Notes under the pieces: model-generated | What the model was told of the DNA's origin: nothing | What the model saw: the letters and a program-made list of their open reading frames with translations, nothing else | Databases searched by the model: none | Shown: positions 24,145 to 34,751 of the stretch, piece by piece | Layout: every line of letters starts with the position of its first letter | How positions within the stretch are numbered: the first letter of the stretch is position 1 | Program-made: the position numbers and the translations under genes | DNA from: Dillenia suffruticosa | Taxonomy: Eukaryota > Streptophyta > Magnoliopsida > Dilleniales > Dilleniaceae | Direction: 5' to 3' | NCBI GenBank assembly: GCA_033439265.1 | Contig: JAVTVX010000013.1 | Location: 5,048,501-5,112,500 of the forward strand | DNA: 64,000 nucleotides

Positions 24145-24163
24145 CTCTCTCTCTCTCTCTCTC
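24145..24163 (-). repeat. (CT)n in the ACHT upstream region
   Basis: About nine CT units lie upstream of the ACHT start, with a shorter (GA)n at about 24043-24057. The placement parallels the leader tracts of neighbouring genes, although here the CT tract reads as GA on the coding strand. Confidence 0.6.
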
Positions 24164-24169
24164 GGAGGA

Positions 24170-25099
24170 TCTTGTGACGCTCGGTATGATTCTGTGAACC
24201 CAATCGTAAGAAGAAAAGGCTTCCACACTCCACATTTTTATTGGTTCTTTTTATATTTTTTTCACGTTGGTCTCTCGTTTACCCACCAAAGGAAGGCCCT
24301 GTTTGGCTATGCACCACTGTATTACATTTTTCCCATATCATTGAGGCAACTTGGGCCATTTCTACAGGTTTGAAACTTCGCAGTTGAGCCTATGCTTATT
24401 TATAAAAATATTGGAACTCTGTATTCAATATATATTTCATGTGTTAAATAAATGAAGTCAAATCTTTGATTTTCTTATTAAATCAGATTTATTAAATAAA
24501 TTAAATTTTTATTAGAACCGTTAGATTCGTGCATTTTACTTACTAAAGAAGGTAAAATAAAATCTTTTCACTTTTTAATTCATTTTCCTAGCTAGTGAAG
24601 TTAGGGATATAGAAGGGATAAAGAGATTAAATTAGGTAACAAAGTATAAGATAGTTTAATTAATAGCCGGCTGCCGCCTTCTCTGTTTAAGTATCGAACT
24701 ATAATTTGGACCATAAACTAATGTCTTATGGTTTGGTAATTATATTCAATGGTGGGTGGTGGGTGTAAATTTGACCTGTTTAGTGGTCAATCACATATAC
24801 TGTGGTCAGCCTTGGAGGATGTCAATGGGCTAAGGAATTTGTAGCCCTCTGGTTTTGAATTGAAGATGTTCTGACAGCTAGAACGGCAATCTTGTTTCCA
24901 CGGGTACCAGAGCATAAAATATTGGAGGTCCTGTGCAGGAGAACCTTTGATTTGAAACCTCTCTCTCTCTGTCTCTCTCTCTCTCCCCCCCCCCCCCCCA
25001 AAAAAAAGGGGACCATGTTGAATATCCGCAGTGGGCACAGAATTTGCAAGGGTTGCAGCCCAACCGTCGTAGACAAAGTAGAAATGTGTATTTTTTTTA
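24170..25099. other. Intergenic region with low-complexity tract
   Basis: No gene is recognised. A CT run, a C-run of about 15 and an A-run lie at about 24960-25010; frames across this tract are low-complexity artefacts. The piece 24780-24960 is of normal complexity but matches nothing I know. Confidence 0.5.
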
Positions 25100-25880
25100 T
25101 ATACTTTTATATTTCTAATATTGTATTTTTATATCTATGGTAATCAATTTTTTATATAAATATAATTTATTATAATAATTTATTAAAATAATAGATTATT
25201 AGGGTTAATATAATTTTATATTGTCTCTTATTCTTAATATAGTATTAGAGTTATATTCATTTATTTTTTAATATGGTATCAGAGTAAGAGCCATAGCCCG
25301 TGTAGTCGGAGCTCAAGTCACGAGCCTAAGCCAAGAGGTAGAATGAGAACCAAAGTTGGAATCAGAACCATAACCAGGGTTGCAATTCTTTATCCAATTT
25401 TTCTTTAAAAATAAGATGATTTTCATTATATTATATTGAGTTTGAGATTAGATATTAAAATATATTATATATCGATATCAAATTAATTATTTTTTACATT
25501 GATTTTTATTTTGATATTCAAATTTATTTTCTACTTGATATCATAGTAAGAATCAAATTCAGCGTCAGGTTGCAAAAACACCCCTATATTTTATATTTTC
25601 TATTTAGTTTCATTTTCAAATTCAAATGGTTTTCATAGTACCATATTAAATTTGAGAGAAAATATTAAAATATATTATATATCACATTAATTAATTTGAT
25701 TTTGATAATATTTGACTTTTTTATTTTTATCTTTTTATATTTGTAATATTATATTTTTATATAAACTCAAGTCATTGGAATAATTTATTGAAATAATTAA
25801 TTATTATAATTAATATTATTTTATATTGCTTCATATTCTTAACATGGTATTAGAGTCATGCTTATTTGTCTTTTAATAAT
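25100..25880 (+). mobile_element. Fossil Ty1/copia-like LTR fragments
   Basis: Two related AT-rich stretches, about 25100-25270 and 25715-25843, resemble each other. Each runs into a sequence like the tRNA-iMet primer site used by plant copia elements (TGGTATCAGAG at about 25275, a diverged relative at about 25848). This pattern of LTR end followed by primer site suggests nested or duplicated old copia scraps. There is no protein-coding internal region. The element is broken and old, with no clear ends or target duplications. Confidence 0.5.
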
Positions 25881-26015
25881 AATAATTTGCAATGAGAAAA
25901 TATGTACATGAATGTGCAAAGGTATATGCATATGTTAATTTGGAGAAGTGCTTCCACATTCACAACACAACCAAATCCAAGACAGCTGAGCAATAATTTC
26001 AATCAATATGAAGTC

Positions 26016-26155
26016 TCACCAAATAAATCCAGGTACCAGCTGCCACAGAGTATCTGCCCCGCGTGATTTTGCTTCCCATGTTACTGTTGGGTGATGGCCT
26101 TCAAAGCAAGCAACTTCACGACATGCATGGTATACACTCTTCGCTTCAGTGCAGT
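26016..26155 (-). other. Orphan exon-like open segment
   Basis: On the minus strand an AG acceptor at 26156 is followed by an open frame of about 46 codons ending in TGA, with a balanced composition (AKSVYHACREVACFEGHH and GADTLWQLVPG). It reads like a real terminal exon. I could not recognise the family or find convincing upstream exons; a 3-kb LTR fossil lies directly upstream on this strand. It could be the 3' remnant of a broken gene or an unannotated alternative exon. Confidence 0.3.
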
Positions 26156-26306
26156 CTATAGAGAAAATAAGGAACACATCTAATTCCAGCCAAAAAGGCA
26201 GAGAAGACAAACCAGAAAGAACTAGAAACTTTTCGGTCCATCAATTACTAATATTGCTAACAAAAAAGTATCTGATCTCCTTGGTATGGCAAATGAGAGT
26301 TGGACA

Positions 26307-29300
26307 TGTCACGTCCCGGTCCGGGATCGTGAACAGTCGCCCGTTATCCTGAATGTCAGTTGTATTTTTTACAGAAAATCGAACTAAACCTGCCCATATT
26401 TAGGAGGTCTCCAAAGTACAATTAATCATGTATAAATCACAACCATCCTGTAAAATAAACAAATGGTCATCCCGATCTCTCCAAAATCAACCAATGCTAT
26501 AGCCAATATCCAGAATAACGCAAGATTATACAAATTTCCAGCAAACTAGCCACAGACCTCTACTGTCAGGCCTCCGTCAAAGGCATGAACAGCCGCCAGT
26601 CGCCCCTCCTGTGATTTAAAGGTGGCACCGAACGATTTTAGAATACACTTCTAAGATATAACACATTCTGAAGTACATATACAACAAATAAGAAATGTCT
26701 CAATGCAATGTTATGCAATGACATGAGAGTTTCACAATTTAAATGTCCATATTTATACAGTCATCCCAGAATTACACAATGGTTGTCTATAGACCTCAGA
26801 ATGTATATACATTACCAATACAAATTTTACAGCTGAAATATACAATCACTTCTCAAGTCCAAAACAAATCTTTCAATGATATTGAGCGTCCTAAAAGCAA
26901 CACTTTTTGTCAAATACTAGCTCTGAAACAAGAAGGGAAATGAGGGGTGAGTACCCGGGAAAGAATACTCAGTGAGAAAGTGGGTCAATGCAATCGTCTA
27001 AAATGAAGTGCGAAACTGGAGTGTCAAAGCATAAGCATACAAATCATATTTCAAATCATCATATTTTTCATTTCAACAATATATCATTAGCACGCATTTT
27101 CAAGTCAAATATGCATCCAAAATATTGTCACTAAAATCATAGAGTTGCCAACCAAAAATGTTCTGGCAGAGGTCTACCGCGACCTATGACAGACGCACTT
27201 AGGTTGTTATATGCAAGTTTATTTAAAGTGCTCTCTACCCCAATGTTGGCGACAGATCTCGTCCAAGTGCTAGACTTGGAGAGAGTATTCAAATTCTTCC
27301 CCTTTCGGGTTCAACATGGTTAGTACTGTATCGTTAATAAAAATCACGACAACTCGTAGGATACCCCAGACCTAGGCATATCCGGACGCCACCAAAGCGT
27401 CTCTCACGGTGTCTTTCGTAGTTATGGAACAATACATACCAAAGTTCTCAAGGCCAAATCCAAAATCGTATCAAAATATGCCGAAATCAGATTCACAAAC
27501 CAACTGCAACATATAGTATAAAATGACACATTATACATTTCAACCACATGAATGTATAATTTCAATATTTCAACACAGTTTTTTTTGGACACTCCATCAG
27601 TTCACAAAAATCAATTTCAAAACCAGTCAAAATATTTCAAATACGTTACAAATCATGCTCATTTATCAAATATTTTAAAACAGGGATTACATATTAAACA
27701 AAAGTATTGAAATAAATCTTACTCACAGTTTTGGGGAGGATAGCGCACTTCCCAATAAAACCACAATACGTAGAACAAAACTCGTCTCAATCGAATCACC
27801 AAAAAAGCCAACCTAATCAAATCATCATGATTTTCATCAAAATTTCGACTATTGTCAGGGTTTATCATTTTCCTTAAATTCGTACAAAGGCTAAATTCTT
27901 CAATTTATAAATATACACCAATGTCATTAATTTCATTCCATTTTCAAAGTATTGAAGTCTATTTTTATAATATAGACGTATTTTAATTTCTTATGTGCAG
28001 GAAAATTTATAATGAAAAGACTGTATCAATCCTTAAACTCAAATCCCAAATTCTGAATGTTTTTAAGCATTCGTCAAATCAAACTCTAAGAGAAGCTATT
28101 CGAATCAAGTCTGTATGATTCTATCATCCAGAATAGCTTAATTGGTATAAAATCCTATATTTGATCTAATTAATTTCATATAATGTCAAACAATGTATTT
28201 CAATATATTCTAACATTCAGCCTAACATATGCAATACACTTTTACTCTAATTTACCCTAAATTCGTCCAAATAAATCGAGTGAGTTAAAAATCCTCACGT
28301 AGGGTCCCTCGGTTTGCAGATCTAGTTTTCGTTCGCCCGTCAGATTAATTTAAAATCTGTAATATTTTCAATTTTGAAATCACATTAATAACTAAATCAA
28401 TTTCTAACACCAAACCACATCTAACACAGCCGTTACCTGCAGTGAAGGATTTTTGCGAGGATGGCAGATGACTCTCAAAGGAGAAAGCCGATCGAGGGCT
28501 TGTGGGCCGGTGGGCCGGCGGGCCAGCGGACTGGCCCGCTGGTGGGCTCGCGGGTTAGCAAGCCGCAGTGGGCTTGCGGGTCAGCAGGCCGCAGTGGGCT
28601 CGCGGGCTGTGCGTTCGTGGCTGGGGCGCGCGGGCTGGTGCGCCGTGAGGCATGTGCGCTCGCACAGTGGGTCGCGCGCTGGCGCTCGTGCTCGTGCTGG
28701 GACACGCTGGCGCTCGTGCTGGGACACGCTGGCGCTCGTGCAAGGGCACGCTAGCGCTCGTGTAGAGGCACGCAGGGGCGCGCTAGCGCTCGTGCAGGGG
28801 CATGCTGGCTCGTGCAGGGGCATGCTGGCTCGTGCAGAGGCGTGTAGGGGCGCGCTAGCGCTCGCGCAGTGCGCGCTCGCGCTCGGGAGTGCGCGCTCGC
28901 GCTCGGGAGAGCGCGCAGTGCTCTGCACTATCGCGCCCTCTGGCGCTCCTGGTGGTGGCGTGCGACAAAAGCGCGCAGCGGAGGAGGCCGAGAGGGAGAT
29001 CGCGAAAGAGTGAACAGCGAAAAGAGAGAGAGAAACTGAGAGGGAAGGATAGAGAGAGAGAGAGGGAAAGTGAGAGAAAGACGTAGAGAGAGGGAGACGC
29101 GGCGGCGATAGTGGTGGCGGAGGAAAGCAAGGTCACGGGAGAGGAACGGATGAAGAGAGAGTGGCGGGGCAAATGAAGAGTCGGGGAGAGAGAGAGAGAA
29201 AGGGAAAGATTAGGGCTAAAAGCCCTAATCCCAAATTGGGGGGTGCTGCGTTTTGTCTCAAAACGCAGCACTCCGCTATTTTTTTTTTTTGAAATATATA

Positions 29301-29355
29301 TATATATATTTCAAAATCAATATACATTGTTCGGGCACCGAGTGTCGGTGTTACA
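26307..29355. mobile_element. Probable solo LTR / non-autonomous LTR element (about 3.05 kb)
   Basis: The element begins TGTCACGTCCCGGTCCGGG and ends CGAGTGTCGGTGTTACA, so it has the TG...CA termini of an LTR. It is flanked on both sides by the 5-bp sequence GGACA (26302-26306 and 29356-29360), the expected retroelement target duplication. No gag-pol coding sequence or second LTR copy is visible inside, so a solo LTR, probably Ty3/gypsy by size and end motifs, is the simplest reading. The insertion orientation is uncertain. It contains a GC-rich minisatellite (28455-28925). The intact target duplication argues against great age, but a solo LTR cannot be dated from sequence alone. Confidence 0.7.
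28455..28925. repeat. GC-rich minisatellite inside the LTR element
   Basis: Two blocks are visible. The first (28500-28610) repeats GGCCGGCGGGCC- and GGGCTCGCGGG-like units. The second (28680-28925) repeats units of about 20-30 bp built on GGCGCTCGTGC and GGGACACGCTGG or GGGGCATGCTGG. Long frames on both strands come from the high GC content and lack of stops, and encode only Ala/Arg/Gly-rich low-complexity sequence. Confidence 0.75.
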
Positions 29356-29360
29356 GGACA

Positions 29361-30325
29361 GACAAGAATTCTATGTATTCTTGTGGTAGAAAACTCCATT
29401 CCAGGAAGTTATGTTCAATAGCGTTACAAACCCATGCTAAATGCACTGGCACAATCATATTCCATTCCCTCAGGTGGGAGCGATCATGAATGAAAACTCA
29501 ATGCTATCTCACGATGAAACAAGCCCCCTATCATTTTTGCAAACATGATTTCTCCAAATAAGGCAAGTGTTTGCCTGTTGCCCCATGCTTCTATATATGT
29601 CTCATGCTGCCATGGGACAGACAGTTAAATCTAGTTTAATTGTCTCATCACCACCGTCGTACGCTTGCAGCAACCATTGTATTACTTGAAAAACTTCTAC
29701 TTCCCTACTATAGACAAATTCCAAACACTCACATGAAACGCCACAGTTGGTTTACAACTACATGTGCGCACCTCCCTACTTGCCAGCTTGCGACTAATTA
29801 CCATAGATTTAAAATTACTATTTGTTGGTTTTCATGGATCACATCACTCATGTGGATGTCTGGCCCAAGCCGTGAAAATTTCACTACTCTATAGCACATT
29901 CACCTAAGCAATCTGGCCGACAGCATTAACAACATATTAACTCAAGGAGAGACCTAAATCTAAATTTTCAAGTATAGATAGTTTTAAGAGAGAAGAAAAT
30001 GGTAAAATAGAATATCAAAACAACCGAAGCAGCAGCTTCAACAGCACCTTGTATTTCCTCACTAAAACCAAAACAGCAATTTACAAAATGTCACTGAGAT
30101 GCTTGGTTCCAGCTCTAAAAGTAAAGTTACATGACAGATTATCTGGAACAATTAAAATAATACATGACCAATATTAAAGTGTTACCTTTATGCAAAGGCC
30201 CCTCTACCCACTTTCATGGCCATCTATCACAACATATCTATACTTGTCTGATGCATATATCTGGCCTACAGATTCATTGTGGATCCATTCTTGTGCCACC
30301 AGCATTCAATAAAAATGCAAGTATT
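29361..30325. other. Spacer between LTR fossil and NPP 3' end
   Basis: No recognisable gene; frames at 29253-29894 have no family signature. It includes the NPP 3' untranslated region toward its right end. Confidence 0.5.
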
Positions 30326-31783
30326 TTAAGAGCTAGGTAAAAGAACAGAACTTGGAAAAGCTGCTGTCCCATTATTAGGAGCACCTTGTATGTTGAGAAT
30401 AGATGTAACCAAGTTATATATCTGAACATTCTCAAAAGAGGGGACCTTCTTTCCCCTTGCAAATCGAGGACCATGGCCAATAAAGATTGTCCTCATGGAG
30501 AATACAGCATTGTCATAGCCATGAGCCCCTCCACATTCTTTCCGCTTTGATCTAGTCTGTTCAACCTTAAATGCTTCCTCAATTAAGCCAATCACTGGAG
30601 GAATCCGCTCACTTGCTCCATAATGGAGTCGAGTAGGCAAGTTCTCTTTCAAGTACACTTTCAAATTCTTTCCATTCTCAACTTTTCCTGAACTCAATCC
30701 TTCATTCATCTTTGCCACAACATCCGAAGGTGAAACCCCTGGAGGTGGACGGATTGCGAGCAATGGACTATAAGATTGAACCCAATCTTTTGGAATTTCA
30801 ATCCAAGGTGCCAAATCATCAAGAAAAATCAACTTTTTATCACAAGTACCAACCATCCCATGATCGCCCACCAAAATTATAGTCACATCCTCAAAAACCC
30901 CTCTTTTCTCTAACCCCTCAATCAGTCTCCCAATCATTTTATCAATTCGAGCAACAGCTTCTGTAATCTCAGGATCATCAGGCCCAACTTCATGACCCTG
31001 ATGATCAGGGTCCTCAAAATAAAGTGTCATAAACACGGGAATTTCACTGCTTGGAAGATCAAAATACTGCAAAACAGTATCAACTCTATCCTCAAAAGGC
31101 ACAGACCCATTATAATATTTACACAAACCATCAGGACAAGTCCAAGAACCCTTTTTGACCTCAGACCCAGGCCAAAAATATGTTGCAGCTTTCAACCCAT
31201 GATTCACAACAGTCTCCCACAAAGGCTCACCCAACCACCACTTAGGTTCGTGACTACCCATATTGAAGAAATCACCAGTACGAGGATCAACAAAGTAATT
31301 ATTAATTATACCATGATAAGCAGGATAAAGACCAGTAACAATAGAGTAATGATTAGGGAAAGTAAGAGTTGGGAAAACAGGAATCAAACCCATTTCAGCT
31401 TCAGTCCCATTAGCAATTAGGCGATGAATATTAGGTGTTGGGGTCTTGAACTGGTACCCAAATCGAAACCCATCTGAGGAAATTAACAGCACAACCGAGT
31501 GTGTCAGTTTCGTAAGATCTCTAGCTCTGGATGATTCAGAGACCGGTGGGGTTGTTGGGGTTTTAGATGGGGATGAGAAGAACAGAAAAGCAAAAGCACC
31601 AGAAGCTGCAAGAGCAATACAAGTTATCAAAAGAAGAGCAATGAAGAGAATTGTTGTGGAGGGTTTTTGAGAAGGTGTTGTTCCTGAATCTGTGTTAAAT
31701 GAAAGCAAAGCTGTTGAAGGGTTTGGTGGGTTTTCTTCTTGTGTGGGTAAAGGTATAGGCTTTAATGGAGAAGATGAAGCCAT
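30326..31783 (-). CDS. NPP: Nucleotide pyrophosphatase/phosphodiesterase (NPP/ENPP), single exon
   Basis: A type II membrane ectoenzyme of the alkaline-phosphatase superfamily that hydrolyses nucleotide phosphodiester or pyrophosphate bonds such as ADP-glucose, ATP or NAD; plant members occur in the secretory route, apoplast and plastids. The 485-residue frame is whole. It has a cytosolic N-terminus, one transmembrane segment (about residues 43-70) and then the catalytic domain. All expected metal and nucleophile positions are visible: SDGFRFGY (Asp about 104), PTLTFPNHY with the nucleophile Thr about 141, DPDHQGH (about 258-264), VGDHGM (about 306-310) and GAHGYDN (His about 421). The C-terminus NLVTSILNIQGAPNNGT is typical. 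The start is the only ATG giving the membrane anchor. I see no lesion. Confidence 0.95.
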   Translation of the reverse strand: MASSSPLKPIPLPTQEENPPNPSTALLSFNTDSGTTPSQKPSTTILFIALLLITCIALAASGAFAFLFFSSPSKTPTTPPVSESSRARDLTKLTHSVVLLISSDGFRFGYQFKTPTPNIHRLIANGTEAEMGLIPVFPTLTFPNHYSIVTGLYPAYHGIINNYFVDPRTGDFFNMGSHEPKWWLGEPLWETVVNHGLKAATYFWPGSEVKKGSWTCPDGLCKYYNGSVPFEDRVDTVLQYFDLPSSEIPVFMTLYFEDPDHQGHEVGPDDPEITEAVARIDKMIGRLIEGLEKRGVFEDVTIILVGDHGMVGTCDKKLIFLDDLAPWIEIPKDWVQSYSPLLAIRPPPGVSPSDVVAKMNEGLSSGKVENGKNLKVYLKENLPTRLHYGASERIPPVIGLIEEAFKVEQTRSKRKECGGAHGYDNAVFSMRTIFIGHGPRFARGKKVPSFENVQIYNLVTSILNIQGAPNNGTAAFPSSVLLPSS

Positions 31784-34750
31784 TTCTTCAAATTACTGAT
31801 TTTTGCAGTGATTCTCAGTGTTGTGATCTGGGTTTTGGGTGAGTGAAGAGATGAGAGGCAAAATTGGAGATGATTGAAAGTTTGTGGAGACTGAGGAGAG
31901 GTTTTCCTGATCCGGGTTTAGGCCTTTTAGGTGGGAGGAGAGAGAGACAGGTTGCTGGAACTGTTGGTGTTCAAAGGTTAACGTCTGCGTGTCGCAGTGG
32001 AGTAAACAAAAAGATAGTTGGTGGGTTGGGTAGTATACCATATTCTATGGATTATAATGACATTGTAATCTTGGTTTAGTTTTAGGTTTCATCCGACGGT
32101 CTCTATTGTTCTTTCAATGATCACTTCGCTTGCAGTCTCAAATTTGCCAGACTAGGCCAAACGAACCAAAGCACGTTTCAGATCATTTGATTGCACTTTA
32201 GGTAAATAACACCTTGCACCCTATATTTCACCGATAATGATATATTATACCCTGCATTTTTTATTTCACACACTTAGGCCATTAGTTTTAAAATTAGATA
32301 CGACTTCACAATTTCCACTAATCAAAATATTGTGAATCAAAAGAAATATTGCGAATGATATATTAAGTTTAAAAAAAAATATTTAGTACTTTACTGATTT
32401 TTTTTTTTTTTTGTTTTCTAGACTTGGTTTACTGTTGAGGATCTGGATCTTTACTCCGACTAATTTCGATCGAGTTGATGTCGGATTTCAATCGGGAGGG
32501 AACTTTTCTAATATCATTTTTATCATTATCAAGATTCGAATCTTGATTTTTGGTGTGAGATGTTAGTACCTTTCTCACTAAACAAACGAAACGTTGATTT
32601 TTAATATTTTATGGACAATGATATATTATATTTACAAGAAATTAAACATTAATCAAAATATTATGAATGATCAAAAATCTTTTCTACACTTCCCGTCTGG
32701 ATTTTCTTTGCACAAATTTCCTCCGTAGTATGGTATCTTACTTTTCACCTCCTTTATTTTCTTCCTCAACAACAACTTCACCTTGCTCTTGTTATTATCA
32801 TCTTAACTAATTTTCTTTTTAAATCCCAATTTGAGATTAAAGAATGATTTAATTAATAACAATGAATAACGATCTTATGAATTTTAGTTAAACAATAAAC
32901 CGGTGAATTCGGAATTTTTATATTACAATTAACAAAACTTAATTGAAATTGAATAAAATAGTTAATAACTCATTTACAAAACAATAAATCATTCAATTTT
33001 ATTTGTCAAAGAAAAAAAAAAGTCTCAAATAACTCCAAAGTCAATCAGAGAATGGGCAGAGGGGTCAAAATCATCTGTAGAGAAAGCAAAGCCACCTGTC
33101 AAAATCAGCAACGTCTATTGGAGGTTGGTAGAGAAGTTAAGTCCCGACGGATCTTAGGAATCAGTTGATTTGAAAATTAACGTCTCTTAATTATAATCAG
33201 AAATTTGATTTTTTATGAGAATAAAAAAAATAGGATTAAAAAATCTACCCTCTCAATTGGACCCTACAAACGATCGATCCAGATTAGTTAGGACGAAACC
33301 CCAGATACTGAGTTGATGGTCTAATCATAATATCAAAAAATAAAAAAAAAAACGTCCCGATGGAGAAATCGAAGCCATAATTGAGATTTAAATCAGTGAG
33401 GAAAAGATCACTTAATGAAATCTTTAAGCTATTTTTTTTTTTGGGTTGAAAAATGATTATAATCAAACAAAAACTCAAACATAGTTTTTATGGGTTCAAT
33501 TGAAAATGAAACAAGCATCTCAATTTTCCTTTTTTTTTTTTCTTCATTTTTTTAGGATTGTAAAATAAAAACGACAATAACAAACATAGCTAATATGGTG
33601 GAAGGATACATTTGAAAGAGAACTCGAATATTTAAAAAAATATTATTTTTAGAAATATTTAACTAAATCAAGTAATACCAATTAGAGTGCTAGCCAGTAG
33701 ATTACCGCTAATTGCAAGCATGGTAAAATTTGCAGGTTAAATTTGATCAACCGGTTAAAACAAAAATATAAAATATTTATCTACAAAATATTTATTGTTT
33801 GTACAGAATTATCATAATTATTTTATTATTGTAATTAGTATGATATAAATTCATAATATATGCGCATATATATACACATACGCTGATATATATTGGAATA
33901 AAAGTTTTGAAGAGAGAGAAGATAAGAGAAAAAATTAGAATTTGAGATTAAGGGGTAATTACTATTGAATTCGAAGCAATTTTTGTAAATACTATCATGC
34001 TTTAGCATATTCACCTTTATCCTTTATTTTTTTTTTGTTGGAAAATTTAAGAATATTTTAGTTAAAAAATGCTAACACAATTTGTCTCTTTATAAATAAT
34101 TTTTGTAATTATAATTAGGGATGCTGAAATCTCAAATAAGAAACATTTTTTTTTGGCATTACTTTCAAATAACAAAACGCGATTTGATTTTTTTTTCTAA
34201 GAAAAATACAAACATATCCCTATTTATTATACTCTATGCTTCTATTTTTTTAACCTAAATTTCAAACTATTCGGCACAACAAAAAAAGAGTTATTTTTTA
34301 AATAGAGTTTTGTATGGATATAACCTTAATTTTAAAAAAAAAATTTAAAACAATACCGTTCAAAAAATATTTCTAAATTTAATACCCATATGTCATGACT
34401 TGAAATCAAGACATGTACTATTTATTGAACAATATCATAAATAGTACATGTCGTGACTAAAATCACAGCATGGTACTATTATCAAAGTTTCATATCGTGA
34501 CTTCAAGTTATGATATAGTATTGTACATGTCGTGATGATATATGTGTTAGATTTAAAAATATTTTTTAAATGATATTATTTTAATTTTTTTTTAGGTGAG
34601 TTCCGAACAAAGCTGTTCCAAATATCCGTTGCTTCTGGACTTTCTATTTTCTTCTCTTAAAAATAGATAAATGCTTCACCAGTCAGATCAACGGTGCGGT
34701 GTTATTGATCTGGCTGCGCGAGTGAGAGAGAGAGAGAGGGGGGGGGGGAG
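31784..34750. other. Intergenic region between divergent NPP and EER5
   Basis: 31784-32080 is the NPP leader and proximal promoter, with a short GAGAGA piece at about 31938. 32200-34300 is AT-rich, without genes, and includes relatives of a dispersed repeat (near 32450 and 33270). A foldback element lies at about 34316-34603. A GA/G-rich tract (34721-34749) sits just upstream of the EER5 remnant. Confidence 0.55.
34316..34603. mobile_element. Small foldback MITE, probable relative of the 14.8-kb element
   Basis: The left arm (34316-34400) and right arm (34520-34603) are inverted copies at roughly 80% over about 65 bp. Inside is a perfect 15-bp stem, ACATGTACTATTTAT at 34411-34425 against 34437-34451. 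The left arm contains AAAAAATATTTCTAAATTTAA, close to the AAAAATATTTCTCTAAATAA in the arm of the 14791-15704 element. Ends and target duplication are not clear, so the superfamily is inferred from that resemblance. It has no coding capacity. Confidence 0.55.
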
Positions 34751-34751
34751 T

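Noticed and set aside
24787-25143. Overlapping frames around a CT/C/A tract
   Set aside because: The frames depend on the low-complexity tract and show no family signature on either strand.
28453-29271. Frames of 76-186 codons on both strands
   Set aside because: They come from the GC-rich minisatellite and purine tracts inside the LTR fossil; no domain is present and both strands are equally open.
30992-31670. Plus-strand frames opposite NPP
   Set aside because: Antisense shadows of a well-supported coding exon.
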